From Chimonanthus salicifolius (Eukaryota > Streptophyta > Magnoliopsida > Laurales > Calycanthaceae), in the NCBI GenBank assembly GCA_013350335.1, contig CM023538.1:59075080-59139079 (forward strand): a stretch of DNA of 64,000 bases, read 5' to 3'. The notes under the pieces were generated by a model. It was not told where the DNA came from. It did no database searches and was given only the letters and a program-made list of their open reading frames with translations. This document shows positions 1-10,163 of this stretch, piece after piece (positions within the stretch are counted from its first letter, which is position 1; each line of letters begins with the position of its first letter). The position numbers and the translations under genes are program-made.

Positions 1-402
1 ATTTTAGAAAATAATTTTTTTAACTTAAAAAGATCAAGAGGCTAACAATACAGAACATTAAAAAATTTACCCATTTGAGTGAAATTAGCATATTCATCCC
101 AGTGAAATTAGCATTTTCAGAAATTAAAATAGAATAAGAATACTTTAAGAGATCAGTATACTGAGTGGGCTGAAGTGCAAACAGAGAGTGCTCTCTCTAC
201 TGCTCTTATCTTCTTCACGCACGGGTTTTCAAATTTTTACTGAAAATTACCATTTTGCCCTTCTGCTTCCGCACCGTCCGGACGTGAGTTAAAAACATTT
301 TTCCTTTGTTCGGACCATCAGATCATTCGGACCATTATTCATGCGTAAATTCCATTCGTCCGGACTGTCTACACATGTCACAATAATGCATATTGCATTA
401 GC
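1..402. other. AT-rich flank with outer arm remnant of a foldback element
   Basis: No gene is seen. The part from about 225 (a stretch like CAAATTTTTACTGAAAATTACC) resembles the outer arm of the foldback element near 57.6 kb, so this is probably the left outer arm of the palindromic element that follows. Positions 1-180 show nothing recognisable. Confidence 0.35.
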
Positions 403-1113
403 TAAAAAAAACTATATAATTCCTATAGTTTTGAATAATAAAATCTCCTTTAAAACTTTAAAGTTATTTTTAAAGCACTGTGTATTTCCAAAATTTCTCA
501 AATTGAATATCTGGACTAATTACTATAACCTGATAAAAATACTTTAAGACTTCAAGGTCTTTTGACACTCCCAAATGTTTAAAACACAGTGTTTTACAAC
601 TAAAAGGTATCCCTCGGCTGTGCTGAAAATACACTTTTGGAAATCCAAACGACTAACCGTAAAAATCGTTGAACTCCAAATTCAAAACTAAACAAATATG
701 TGAAATTTGAAAACTTAGATCTTTCAAATGATTATTTAACTGGATTTTTTTTTTTTGTTTTGAGGAAGGGATGGGAAAATATCAACTATTTTTTGTAAAC
801 AATCATTCGAAAGATTTAAGTTTTTAAATTTCACATATTTGTTCAGCTTTGAATTTGGAGTTCAACGGTTTGTCATTTGGACTTCCAGAAGTGTGTTTTC
901 GGCACAGCGGAGGGATACCCTTATTTGTAAAACACTGTGTTTTAAGCATTTGGGAGTGTCAAAAGACCTTAAAGTCTTAAAATATTTTTATCAAGTTATC
1001 GTAATTAGTCCAGATATTCATTTTGTGAAATTTTAGAAATATATAGTGCTTAAAAAATAACTTTAAGAAGATTTTATTATTCAAAACTATAGAAATTATA
1101 TAATTTTTTTTTT
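403..1113. mobile_element. Large palindromic foldback element, copy A
   Basis: The left half (403-700) reads back as the reverse complement of the right half (about 790-1113). For example ACTATATAATTCCTATAGTT at 407 is mirrored by AACTATAGAAATTATATAAT near 1086. Internal landmarks such as CTCAAATTGAATATC, GGTCTTTTGACACTCCC and GGTATCCCTCGGCTGTGC recur at 19.6-20.3 kb and 57.6-58.3 kb, so this is one of three family members. The spacer is about 50-90 nt. No coding capacity is seen, so it is non-autonomous. Its right outer arm seems lost next to the solo LTR flank. Short open frames inside it are arm sequence, not genes. Confidence 0.75.
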
Positions 1114-1996
1114 TAACCAATGCACTATTGGGAGGGGCCTTCTTCACCCAGGGGCCTAAGGCGATCGCCTTTCTTGCCCAAGGGTTAAGATGGCCCTTGA
1201 GCCATGGGGACTCAAACCTGGTATAATACCCTGCCCCAGATTAGGCGTGTTTTAACTCGTTAAGTTTGTTTAACCGATTAATCTCGGAGATTTTGGTTAG
1301 GGCTTCGAGGAAAGCCCAAGTTTGGCCCGATCTGAGCCCGAAAACTCAGTGATTTAGCTCGTCGAGCTGGAGAGGCATTTTGGTAATTTGCCGCTTATTA
1401 TGTATATTTTATAAATTGTGTAATTTTGTGAATATTATTGGTGAATAATGTTCTCCTTAATGAAGGATTTACATTTATGATTTTAAAATAAAATTATTTT
1501 CAGAAAATGATATTTAAATATCGCCCGTCAAAACCCCGAAAGGGAGTTTTAATTATTTAAAATATTTTCGGAAAGGAGATAAATTTTGAAAATAGTGTTT
1601 GATGTTAGACCATTTTAAGAATGATCTAGATATTTCATTTCACTTCAAAATGATGTCTCTAAATTGTTTATTTTAACAATTCTTTATTTAAGTAAATAGT
1701 GTAAATTTATGAGTTTTATTTAAATAAATGATTTTTAATATGAGATAAAATCTAAAATTTTTATGGTAGCTAAGATTTTCAAAACCAACCTATCTGTAAG
1801 GTTGGATCAGGTTTTTGAGTTTTTAAATTATTACTTTTAGTTTAAAAATCAATTTTTATCAAAATGGGACCCTTTCTGCAATTTAGAAATTATGGGAGGG
1901 CTGATCTACAAAACCCAAAAAAATTTATTGTATCAGCGTCAGCGGCGTGCGGGCGCTACTGCTGCCTGATTTTCCAGCGATTCGCCGTGGTCCTGT

Positions 1997-2092
1997 CCCA
2001 TCGTCGCTACCGGCGATGATTATTTTTCCCCGTCCCGTCCCATCGTCGCTGCCGGTGATGATTATTTTTCCTCGTCCCGTCCCATCGTCGCT
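1997..2092. repeat. GC-rich ~42-bp tandem repeat in the LTR
   Basis: The word CCCATCGTCGCT recurs at about 1998, 2040 and 2083, separated by CGATGATTATTTTTCC-type spacers. It lies about 70-160 bp upstream of the LTR TATA box, the usual place for duplicated U3 enhancer units. This is seen directly; the enhancer role is inference. Confidence 0.6.
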
Positions 2093-2155
2093 GCTGCGCA
2101 GTGGAATTCCGGCCGATCGTCGCTCCATGCGCAGCCGGATTTCCCGGCCTTTTTT

Positions 2156-2164
2156 CTATAAAAG
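2156..2164 (+). promoter_or_regulatory. LTR TATA box
   Basis: CTATAAAAG is followed about 30 bp later by a CTTCACTCTCAGC-like start region and a long CT-rich leader. This is the canonical arrangement of a plant Pol II core promoter, here the U3/R promoter of the solo LTR. Confidence 0.55.
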
Positions 2165-2718
2165 CTGGCATGAACTTCAGTCTTCACTCTCAGCAAGTTT
2201 TGCATCTTCTCTTCTCCCTCTCTGCTCTCTGTTACCCGACCGATACCCCCTTGCCGTGCCTCTCTGTTTCAGTCAAACCAAAGCTTTGAAGGAAATTTTT
2301 TTCAAAAATCCAGATTTTCAGCCCAGGAATTCAATCAAAGGTAACCACTGCATTCCCCTTTCAATTTCGACCGGTTTGGAATAAAAAAAATTTGAATTTG
2401 GCTCTATTTTCAGTGAGAAAAACGATTTCAAAATTTAGGGAAAATTCTAGGGTTCCTCGTATCAGTGATCTTCCGGTGTTAAGATCGGATGGCTCACTGA
2501 GTTTCAAAGCTCCAAACCTCTCCCTATGGAAAGAGGACTCCCGGAGGAATCCATCGGACCAGTCAGATGTAAAAATCGAGTCCAGAAAATAGCCCTTTTC
2601 CCATTTTTGATTTTACTATTCACGGGCGCCGTTCACTGTCTGTTGCAGACAGTGAATGGGGAAGAAGAAGAAAAAATATATATATATTATTTTATTAAAA
2701 AAATTATTTTTATTTGAT

Positions 2719-3037
2719 ATTATGGTTGCTCATGTTTTGAAATGTTGGTTCTCATTGAAAAAAAAAATGAATAAATAATTAAATATTATTATTTTATTCA
2801 AAAAAAAATATTTTTTTTGAGATTATGGTTGCTCATGTTTTGAAATACTGGTTCCCTTTTTGGAAAAAAAATGAATAAATAATTAAATATTATTATTTTA
2901 TTCAAAAAAAATATTTTTTTTTTTGAGATTATGGTTGCTCATGTTTTGAAATGCTGGTTCCCTTTTTGAAAAAAAAATGAATAAATAATTAAATAATTAA
3001 ACATTATTATTTTATTCCAAAAAAAAATTATTATTTT
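2719..3037. repeat. Three tandem ~105-bp units
   Basis: Each unit starts ATTATGGTTGCTCATGTTTT (at 2719, 2822 and 2928) and continues with a GGTTC, poly-A, AATGAATAAATAATTAAA stretch. The units differ by a few substitutions and by homopolymer length. They lie inside the solo LTR. Confidence 0.8.
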
Positions 3038-4744
3038 GTTAGATTATGTGATGTGATGATTTATACCCCCTTGTTAAATAAAATTGTACTAACCCCTTTC
3101 TCTTATTATTTATAGTGTAAATACTATTGTATCTGCTTTCAGTCCGACATTATAGTCGGGAACTGAGTAATTCACTTTCAGGACGACACTATAGTCGGGT
3201 ACTGGGTGACCTCGAGGCCTAATCAAAATGTCAGCTCTTGTCCTATCCAGAAGACAACCGAGAAGTGACCCGAGGATCTAGACCTCACTCAATAAGTCAA
3301 TCTGATCCATGCCCAGAAGACAATATGAGTTTGGACTGAGCCCCTTTTTACTATTATTATCTTGTGGATGATTTAAAAAGGATAGAAACCAAGTAGGAGA
3401 CTCAATTCCATATACTTCGGATATTTTGTGGGAAAATGTGAGATTTCAAAATACTACTCGTGTGTATATATTTGATCTGTATATTGATTGTGCACTTGTG
3501 TGTTGTTTGAATAGAGACTGCGTAAACCACACATAACGGTGAGGAAACTTAACTCTGCAGATTTTGTAAACAGGTGTTATTTTGAGCAATGAGTGGTTTC
3601 GATTTTGATGAACACACTCATGTGCCTATACATGATGCACTATGGTAAGAGTGCTGTGATGATTTGATATTACGGTGTTGATCGTATGTATGTAAGACTG
3701 CTTCCACGTACCTGGGCTATTGAACCAATATCGGCCATATGAGAGATGTTTATGTCTACTGGACCATGGGCGGACCATGCTGTCGTCAGTTGCTGACTTA
3801 AGGGTGTCAGTATCGGCTAAGTTAGAGCCGGAGATGTACTTGCAAGGATGTATTTTGACCGTGTCGGAACTTAATACTGGTCTCAGTGTAGTCGGCAGGC
3901 GTTACGGTGGATAATGGCAGTGGTTTAATGATGTTGACATATTATTTTGAGATTATGCTTATTGTTATCAAGCATGTGATATTGAACTGTTGCTAACCTG
4001 TTTTGTATTTACTTAATTTGCATTGTTAATTATCCTTCACTGGGCTAGTTAGCTCACACCACTCACCTTTCAGGCGATGAACCCGAGGAGGAGGACCCTC
4101 TCTTTCAGGCTTAGGGCGATTAAGTTAAAGCAGTGTTTTGGGATTCCCCCGGAGAGGAATGCCCTGATCTTTCCCTGTTGGTTCTTGGAACCATTGTCCT
4201 TTTTTTTGTACCGGATGTGGTACTTAATTTATGTCCATTTAATGTAATAGGCTATGTTGCCTTTGGAGACAATGCTTTTGAATGATGAATCAATGAGTGA
4301 TTTTATTTTGCGTTGTATTAATCAATGTTGGTTTGGATTTGAGCATGTTATGTATTGATGTTGTTGTATCTTGGTCTTTGGGAAGCATATGGTACATGTT
4401 TGAGTCCACTTGACGGGCTAATATGTAACCGCTGGGCCTAACTGTTGATCCAGCTCAGTAAGAATGCTTGTGGTTCTGTTTGTCTTCAAAAAAAAAAAAT
4501 TAGTTGCGTTCCGGGCCTATCAGTTGGGTCAGGGCGTGACACCTGGCACCTCAAAATTACTATTTGAGTTACACCCATGTGGACAGTAAAGTTTTTATTA
4601 TTTCAGTGAAGTTTTTATTACTTCAGTAAAATATCTCAATAAAGTTTTTATTATTTTAAATTTTTACAAATTAACAAACATATAAAATTTCTTTTGTTGG
4701 ATTAGACTGAAAATTGACAAGAAGATATAGCATAACTGATTAAG

Positions 4745-5083
4745 GATAGCAGTCCTCCTACGGGTTTTTTGTGTAACCAGACACAGGAATTAGTGGATTC
4801 TCGATTTTACCCTTCGCATGAAGAGTAAAATCGGCTCACCAACCCTTCGCATGAACAGTAAATTGACTAGCCGAAATTCACATGAACAGTAAATCGGCTA
4901 GGCAAAAATCGCATGAAAAGTAAATCGACTAGCCAAAAATTCACATGAACAACAGATCGGCTAGCCGAAATTTTACCGTTCATGAGAAATGTCCGATTTT
5001 ACTGTTCATGCGAAGGGTAAAATCGGAAATCCACTAATTCCTGTGTCCGGTTACACAAACCTCTCTTGGAAGGATCGCTACTC
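4745..5083. mobile_element. Mutator-like MITE, copy A (339 bp, 9-bp TSD)
   Basis: The termini are inverted: the left end runs GATAGCAGTCCTCC and the right end, read on the other strand, GAGTAGCGATCC. Both continue into GTGTAACC.GACACAGGAATT and a shared GATTTTACCCTTCGCATGAA segment. The 9-bp word CTGATTAAG flanks both sides (4736-4744 and 5084-5092), as expected for Mutator-like elements. The centre contains several imperfect ~30-bp units built on CATGAACAGTAAATCGGCTAG. Related elements lie at 49.7 kb and 62.7 kb. Confidence 0.75.
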
Positions 5084-5340
5084 CTGATTAAGGGTTAAGG
5101 TATCAAATATCTAAATCGGTCCACAGAATTAACTTGTCGAATCTGTTGCTTTTCTTTCTTTGATTTTCAGGAATGGCGCTCTAAATATTTTAGACCCACT
5201 CGACATAAAAATATCTGTATTCTTTACATTTTTGAAAAGATTGAAATTACTTTACCAAATCAAAATTTGGTATAATTAAGTCAAATTCTGATCCATTTAA
5301 AAATTTTAGTTTAATTATTTAAATTTTCAATAGAAATGTA

Positions 5341-5527
5341 CTCCTCCATCCCAAAATACTTGTCTATTTATTTTCAGTTCCAAATCACATTCTAAAATGA
5401 TGGAAAGATGATATTTTTTATAAACTTTGAATACAATACCAACGTCTGAAAAATAATATTTTATAAAATGATCTATAAGAAATAAAATAAAAATTGAAAT
5501 GAGGCAAGTATTTTCTGATGGAAGGAG
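5341..5527. mobile_element. Stowaway MITE (Tc1/mariner type)
   Basis: The left end CTCCTCCATCCCAAAATACT and the right end GTATTTTCTGATGGAAGGAG form the standard Stowaway terminal inverted repeat, and a TA dinucleotide flanks each side (5339-5340 and 5528-5529). At 187 bp it is AT-rich and non-coding. It sits about 150 bp beyond the stop of the PGG-domain exon, so it may lie in or near that gene's 3' end. Confidence 0.85.
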
Positions 5528-5673
5528 TATATCAGTTAAAATAAATTATATAATCAAGTATTTTGCGACTAAAGATTAAAATGTCCACATCATCAATATC
5601 TTAATCTCAAATTGAGAATCCAATGACAAGACAATGCATAATTCAAGAATCACTGATTAAAGTGACTTCGCAC

Positions 5674-6555
5674 TCATTTCTTCCCATTCTCCACATCTCT
5701 TTTATCATCAACCAAATCATCTCCACTGACATTCTCATTTTTTCTCACACCTCCAACTCTGTTCTTCACCCACAAAACCATCTTGGATGTTATCATCACA
5801 AACAAGCGAAAAACATGGAAAAGAATGACAAAACAATGCCAAACAACTAGTATGGACATCACCAAAATCCAACCAACAACCAGGTATATCAGTTTATTCG
5901 ATATATCCTCCGATACGACGATCTGCATTGTTCCCACGACGAAAGCCATGATCACCGATGTAACAGCTACCCAAATTGTCGCCACCAAAATCGACGTCGC
6001 TATCATGTTCTTCAGAGGTAAGCCACTCACCAGGAAGAGAATGATGAACAAAGATGAGACTAGCCCAGACATGTCGAAGTACATGAACAGCTTGAAGTTT
6101 CTGGGCGCGTACTCATTCATGATGGATGTTCCGGGCATGAATTTTTCCGTTGAAGGAGACGCAATCGGAGATGAAGCATCGATCGATTCTTGCCAAATGC
6201 CTCCGGGAGGGCTGAGTCCGGAGGTGAATGTGACGGTGGCGATCAATGTCGCAACAATTAGCAATGTGTCGTGCTTTTTTCTGAACCAATCTTCATTCTT
6301 CTTCTGTCTTTGGTAGCTTGTTAATGACTTTAATCTCTTCTTCGATGACTTTGGCTTGATTGGAGACATGGTTTGGGCTTTTGGGTTTGCTTCCCTTTGT
6401 CTCTTACATTCGTCCCAAGGGAGTATGTCAGTGATTTCCATGTCTCCATGGTCACTTGGACTCTCAATCAACAGATGAAGGGCTGTACCTGAGTAGTCAT
6501 TCTCATTTCCTCTATCGACTTCTATCTTAGTCTTTTTAATGAAAAGCTTTAGCAT
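5674..6555 (-). CDS. Ankyrin/PGG-domain membrane protein, last exon only
   Basis: The 293 residues visible end in a PGG domain, the C-terminal four-helix membrane module of plant ankyrin-repeat proteins of the ACD6 type. Signature PPGG is at residues 116-119, followed by IWQ. Predicted membrane segments are about 97-115, 155-180, 184-212 and 223-252, and the tail is charged and cytosolic-looking. Residues 20-48 (TALHLLIESP then DILPW) resemble the end of the last ankyrin repeat and its linker. Directly before the ATG on the coding strand is TGCCTTTCAG, a good splice acceptor, so this is most likely the last exon and the ATG an internal Met. No ankyrin exon is visible upstream before about 12 kb, and an hAT remnant lies in that space. 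Either the 5' exons are very distant or the gene is truncated; this exon itself is undamaged. The family acts at membranes in defence and stress signalling, but a specific role here is unknown. Confidence 0.75.
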   Translation of the reverse strand: MLKLFIKKTKIEVDRGNENDYSGTALHLLIESPSDHGDMEITDILPWDECKRQREANPKAQTMSPIKPKSSKKRLKSLTSYQRQKKNEDWFRKKHDTLLIVATLIATVTFTSGLSPPGGIWQESIDASSPIASPSTEKFMPGTSIMNEYAPRNFKLFMYFDMSGLVSSLFIILFLVSGLPLKNMIATSILVATIWVAVTSVIMAFVVGTMQIVVSEDISNKLIYLVVGWILVMSILVVWHCFVILFHVFRLFVMITSKMVLWVKNRVGGVRKNENVSGDDLVDDKRDVENGKK

Positions 6556-6839
6556 CTGAAAGGCACGAAGAGAATAAGTTGAAGGGTCTTCTACCTTCGG
6601 ATCATATATTGAATTTTCGTCAATTTTATAATTTTAATTTTTAAGAAATAGTGGGGGAATGTTGAAGTATTTCCTTAAAAATTATATTAAAAAGTATTGC
6701 ATTTTTAACGAAATCCAAAATTCTTTCTTAAAATGCTTTGTTCTTTAAATTTTAAAGCCAAACTAAAAAATTGAACTTTGAGGCAAATTCTCTTTACAGT
6801 TTAAATTTCATCTTTTTTGGTAACTTTTGAGTCCGGCCA

Positions 6840-7990
6840 GCCTGACTATAAGCGAAGTAGGCGGCCGCCCTAGGCCCTTCAAGTCCATAAGCTCCTTTAT
6901 TATATGTTAAATAGTTAATAATGCATATAAAAATACAAATTCATTGTTGTCAGTTCGGTTAGAATATTGGCCTTCTAAATACGGGACCCTACGTATAATA
7001 ATAATTATTATTTTTATCAAGTTATTTAATAACAATAATGAAAATAACAATAATTTGAATTAATACCACTTGAAATCATTTGACTATTTTTAACTATTTC
7101 GAATTTAGAACACTCAAATTTGATAATTTTTCTATTCAATTTAAAATGTGGGTTTCTTAAAAAATTAAAATAATAATAGTAACAATCATAATAATAATTA
7201 TTATAATCCTCATTTTATTGAGTTTAATAATAATAATAATAATAACTTTAATTAATAAAGAATCTTTTAAAATATATCTATCATTTAAATAGAGCGAAAG
7301 ATAAATCTATATTGAGTTGATAATTTTGAATTAAAAATAATTTGAGGAGATGAGAAAACATAGCTTTATTCCTTTGATCAATGTAGATTTTATTAGAAGT
7401 AATATACAAGTATAAATTATTATAATTAAGAAAAAATTTAATTTTTAATTTTTTTTAAAATCTATAAAAATTGAAAAATTAAAATAATAATAATATCTTC
7501 ATTTCAAATTAGAATTTGCATTAGTGTCGCATTCAAATATGATAAAAGATACAGTACCAAAAGAAGTAAAAGAAATAATTGAATGACTAAATTATATAAA
7601 AAGAACAAATTGTTGTTTTCCAAATGTATGAATTACTTATAAAATAATGTTGATTATACCCATTATAGTTAGCTCTACAGAAACAAGTTTTTCAAAGTTA
7701 AAACTTATAAAATCTTATCTTCGGTCTACAATATCATAAGAAAGATTAAATGGATTAGTTATCTTATCTATTGAAAAATAAATGTTTAAAAAACTTGAAT
7801 ATAGTAATTTAATTAGTAATTTTGCATCTCAAAATAAAAATAAATTTTAAATTCTACTTTGTTATAAATTTGATTATGATATTTTATTTAGATGTTTCAC
7901 ACTTTGTAAAAAAAATTGTATGATTTTATTTTTTATGAATATATAAAATGTCCATCTTAAAAGTTCGCCTAGGACCCTTAAAATATCAGG
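6840..7990 (+). mobile_element. Degenerate hAT transposon remnant
   Basis: It contains the broken hAT dimerisation domain at 7659-7850. It seems bounded by related words: GCCGCCCTAGGCCCTTCAAG near 6865 and TCGCCTAGGACCCTTAAAAT near 7965. Most of the interior is AT-rich noise with ATA and ATT runs. The exact ends and target duplication are not resolved. Confidence 0.5.
7659..7850 (+). pseudogene. hAT transposase C-terminal (dimerisation) fragment
   Basis: Translating from 7659 gives PIIVSSTETSFSKLKLIKSY, then LRSTIS, a stop, ERLNGLVILSIEK, a stop, and more residues to the TAA at 7850. This matches the hAT C-terminal dimerisation domain of the TTF/ZMYM-type transposases common in plants (typical order: SERSFSKLKLIK, LRS, RLN.L..LSIE). 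Two in-frame stops show it is dead. The upstream catalytic part is not recognisable. Confidence 0.75.
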
Positions 7991-8159
7991 ACTTACCCCG
8001 TGAATCCCACATTAGAATTGAAGGAAAATTGAAAGGTGTGATGTATAAATACCCTCTTAACCAATTCGTGTTTTCAAAGTCTTTCATTACCTGGGAGCCA
8101 TATTCTTGCCTGGTGCAAGAGAAAGTAAAAAAATGTTATAATAATAATAAATTGTAACA

Positions 8160-8620
8160 AAGAAAGAAAGAAGGAGAGAAGAAGAAACCAAAGAAATATT
8201 AAAGAGCCCAATAATTCTCTCATTTAATGGTTTCTTAACTCTTGTAGAGTTCAAGTTCTTGACCATTTTGAGAGAGGAACGGTAAAATAGTCACATACTT
8301 GACCGTTTGGGAGAGAGATTGAAGAAACAGTAGTAGACATTGACGTTTGCAATTGAACCGTTGTTGTTTTTTATCTATAAATAGAAAGATTTGTGATGAG
8401 ATGGGTATACTCAAATTTACAGTGTCTTCTCTCTTAAATTTTCAATCACTCTCAATTTGTTTTGGACATTCGGTTCTCTTTTTACTGAGGTGCAGATCAG
8501 TGAGTAAAAGTAAAGGTGTTGGATTCTGGAGACAGAATTTCCAGCGAGTTCACCTGCATACAGTAAAGAAATTATTCTCTTAAAAACAATACTTTGACAA
8601 TGTACCTTATCCATTTTTAT
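8160..8620 (+). mobile_element. Possible Copia-like LTR promoter segment
   Basis: A near-duplicate pair of words (TTGACCATTTTGAGAGAGGA and TTGACCGTTTGGGAGAGAGA, about 48 bp apart) precedes a TATA box (CTATAAATAG at 8376), then a CT-rich start region. Duplicated enhancers before a TATA box are typical of Copia LTRs. LTR ends and target duplications were not found, so an unrelated promoter is also possible. The two small open frames here do not look like proteins. Confidence 0.3.
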
Positions 8621-9854
8621 TTATTAAATTATACTTATTCTTAATATTTCTTAAATTATAAGTATTGTTTATTATAATTCCACAGTAGAATTATATTCAA
8701 AGATGAGGGCAACTTAAAATAAAGTTCCAAACTATAGTTTTGACCAAGTTCTTAATGTAAGAGTTCTCAATGGATATTTTTCTGAAGATCCTAGCCATCT
8801 AAACACCCTTGTATAGCATTCATTCATTCTAAATGAGATCCTCACACCCACAATAGAAAGAGGTTCGACTCTTGTAGAGATGAATTCCTTGCCTGAAAGT
8901 GTTGTCCAGAGGTGGTCAGCTGATGGTGAGCCGCGGCCGCCATATCTCCTTTTGAAGCTACCTCATCAAGCTTGGGATCCATAGAAATTGCAGCTCACTC
9001 TAAACTCTAGATAGAGGCGACAGTCGTCACTTCTCCTCCACTACCACCACCACCTCCTCCTCCTCCTCCTCTCTACGAGACATATATATATATAAGCATT
9101 TGGCGGACATATCGATCATTGGTACTTGTCTTTCTCTCATTTTGCAACATCTCGGTTGTAACCAGCCACATAACCCACCTTAACCAGTGCTCTGTTTGGG
9201 CGGGAAAAACAGTGGAAATAGCAGAGTTAGGTCATGCTACAAAATTTGCTGCTTTTTGCTACTTAAATCATCTTATATGGCTTATTAATGCATGCAATAA
9301 CCGAGTGAAATAAAATAAAAATTCTAGATTTATCTTAAAAGTTAAATTTTATCATCATTAGTATTTCTAATCAATAGATTTAAGACTATGAAAATAAATG
9401 GTAATATGAAATAAACTAACATAGAGAAGAATTTCAAATTCAACCATCCAATTTCATAGCTACTGATCTCATGATGGAGACTCTAATTAAAGATGAATCT
9501 CATAATTTCAGAGAATCTAAATGTTACTTTTTATTTGATGCGGTTGATGAATCTAAAAGGCAAAGTTAAATGAGACAACATGAGTATGAAGTTGTTGCAT
9601 TGAATCGCCTCTCCGGTTAGCATAATTGCCGACGATTGGACGCCGTTGACTGTTGTACGGCTAAGGGATGCTCTACAGATGGGATCCACAAGATTTTGCC
9701 GGCCAGAGTAATTCTTTCTGTAACAAGAATGTTGGATTTACAAGCTCATCACTTGGCTGATAATGCCACGTCCGGCCAGCTGCTCATATTTAATGATGAA
9801 ATTTTGAACTTTTTTTAATTTTAAAAGTATATTTAAATCTCAAAAACCCTTTTT
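8621..9854. other. Intergenic, no gene seen
   Basis: AT-rich sequence with a CTC/CCT-rich microsatellite near 9045-9072 followed by a short TA run near 9082. The open frames at 9119-9313 and 9636-9818 have no recognisable domain and ordinary base composition for non-coding DNA here. Confidence 0.5.
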
Positions 9855-9975
9855 TGAATTTACTTGTAGAAAACTGTGGAAAACTCAGCATAAAACCTCC
9901 ACATGTGATACAAGCCCTTAAGGTAAACCAGATTAGATCATAGGAACTCGAACAGAGCACCTCCCACTTCTTAAA
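9855..9975 (+). repeat. Dispersed short repeat, copy 1
   Basis: This stretch (AATTTACTTGTAGAAAACTG, then AAAACCTCCAC and a GGTAAACCAGATTAGAT word) matches 32880-32985 in the same orientation at moderate identity. It may be a SINE-derived or other short repeat; no promoter boxes are convincing. Confidence 0.4.
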
Positions 9976-10103
9976 AACTTTGAAAAGGCTTAACTATTTC
10001 TCCACCCGAAGTATTCACCACTACAGTAAAATGTGCTTTTAGATATTTTTATTAAAAAAAATTGATTAAAATGTTTCTATATCTTTTTTCTCACCAAAAT
10101 CAT

Positions 10104-10105
<2 letters not shown>

Positions 10106-10159
<54 letters not shown>
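10106..10159. repeat. (AT)n microsatellite
   Basis: About 27 uninterrupted AT units. Perfect and self-complementary. Confidence 0.95.

Positions 10160-10163
<4 letters not shown>

Larger units (their letters stand above)
1222..4541 (+). mobile_element. Solo LTR of a Gypsy-type retrotransposon (3.3 kb)
   Basis: The left end reads TATAATACCCTGCCCC and the right end GGTCAGGGCGTGACA. Both are flanked by the same 5-bp word CCTGG (1217-1221 and 4542-4546), the duplication length expected for LTR retrotransposons. Many plant Gypsy LTRs start TGTAATACCC, so the first dinucleotide has probably changed from TG to TA. The body holds a TATA box (CTATAAAAG at 2156), GC-rich ~42-bp repeats before it and A/T-rich 105-bp repeats after it. 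A polyA-like stretch precedes the 3' end. No internal gag-pol and no primer site follow the right end, so this is most simply a solo LTR left by recombination. The open frames at 1925-2717 are LTR sequence. Confidence 0.7.

Noticed and set aside
1925..2717. Several open frames up to 145 codons, including repeated SSLP units
   Set aside because: They arise from the GC-rich tandem repeats and CT-rich leader of the solo LTR.
4800..4980. Evenly spaced ~30-bp repeats that could suggest a CRISPR array
   Set aside because: The units are imperfect, without distinct spacers, and lie inside a MITE with inverted ends in a plant nuclear sequence.
5783..6316. 177-codon open frame on the plus strand
   Set aside because: It is the antisense shadow of the PGG-domain exon, which has clear family motifs on the minus strand.
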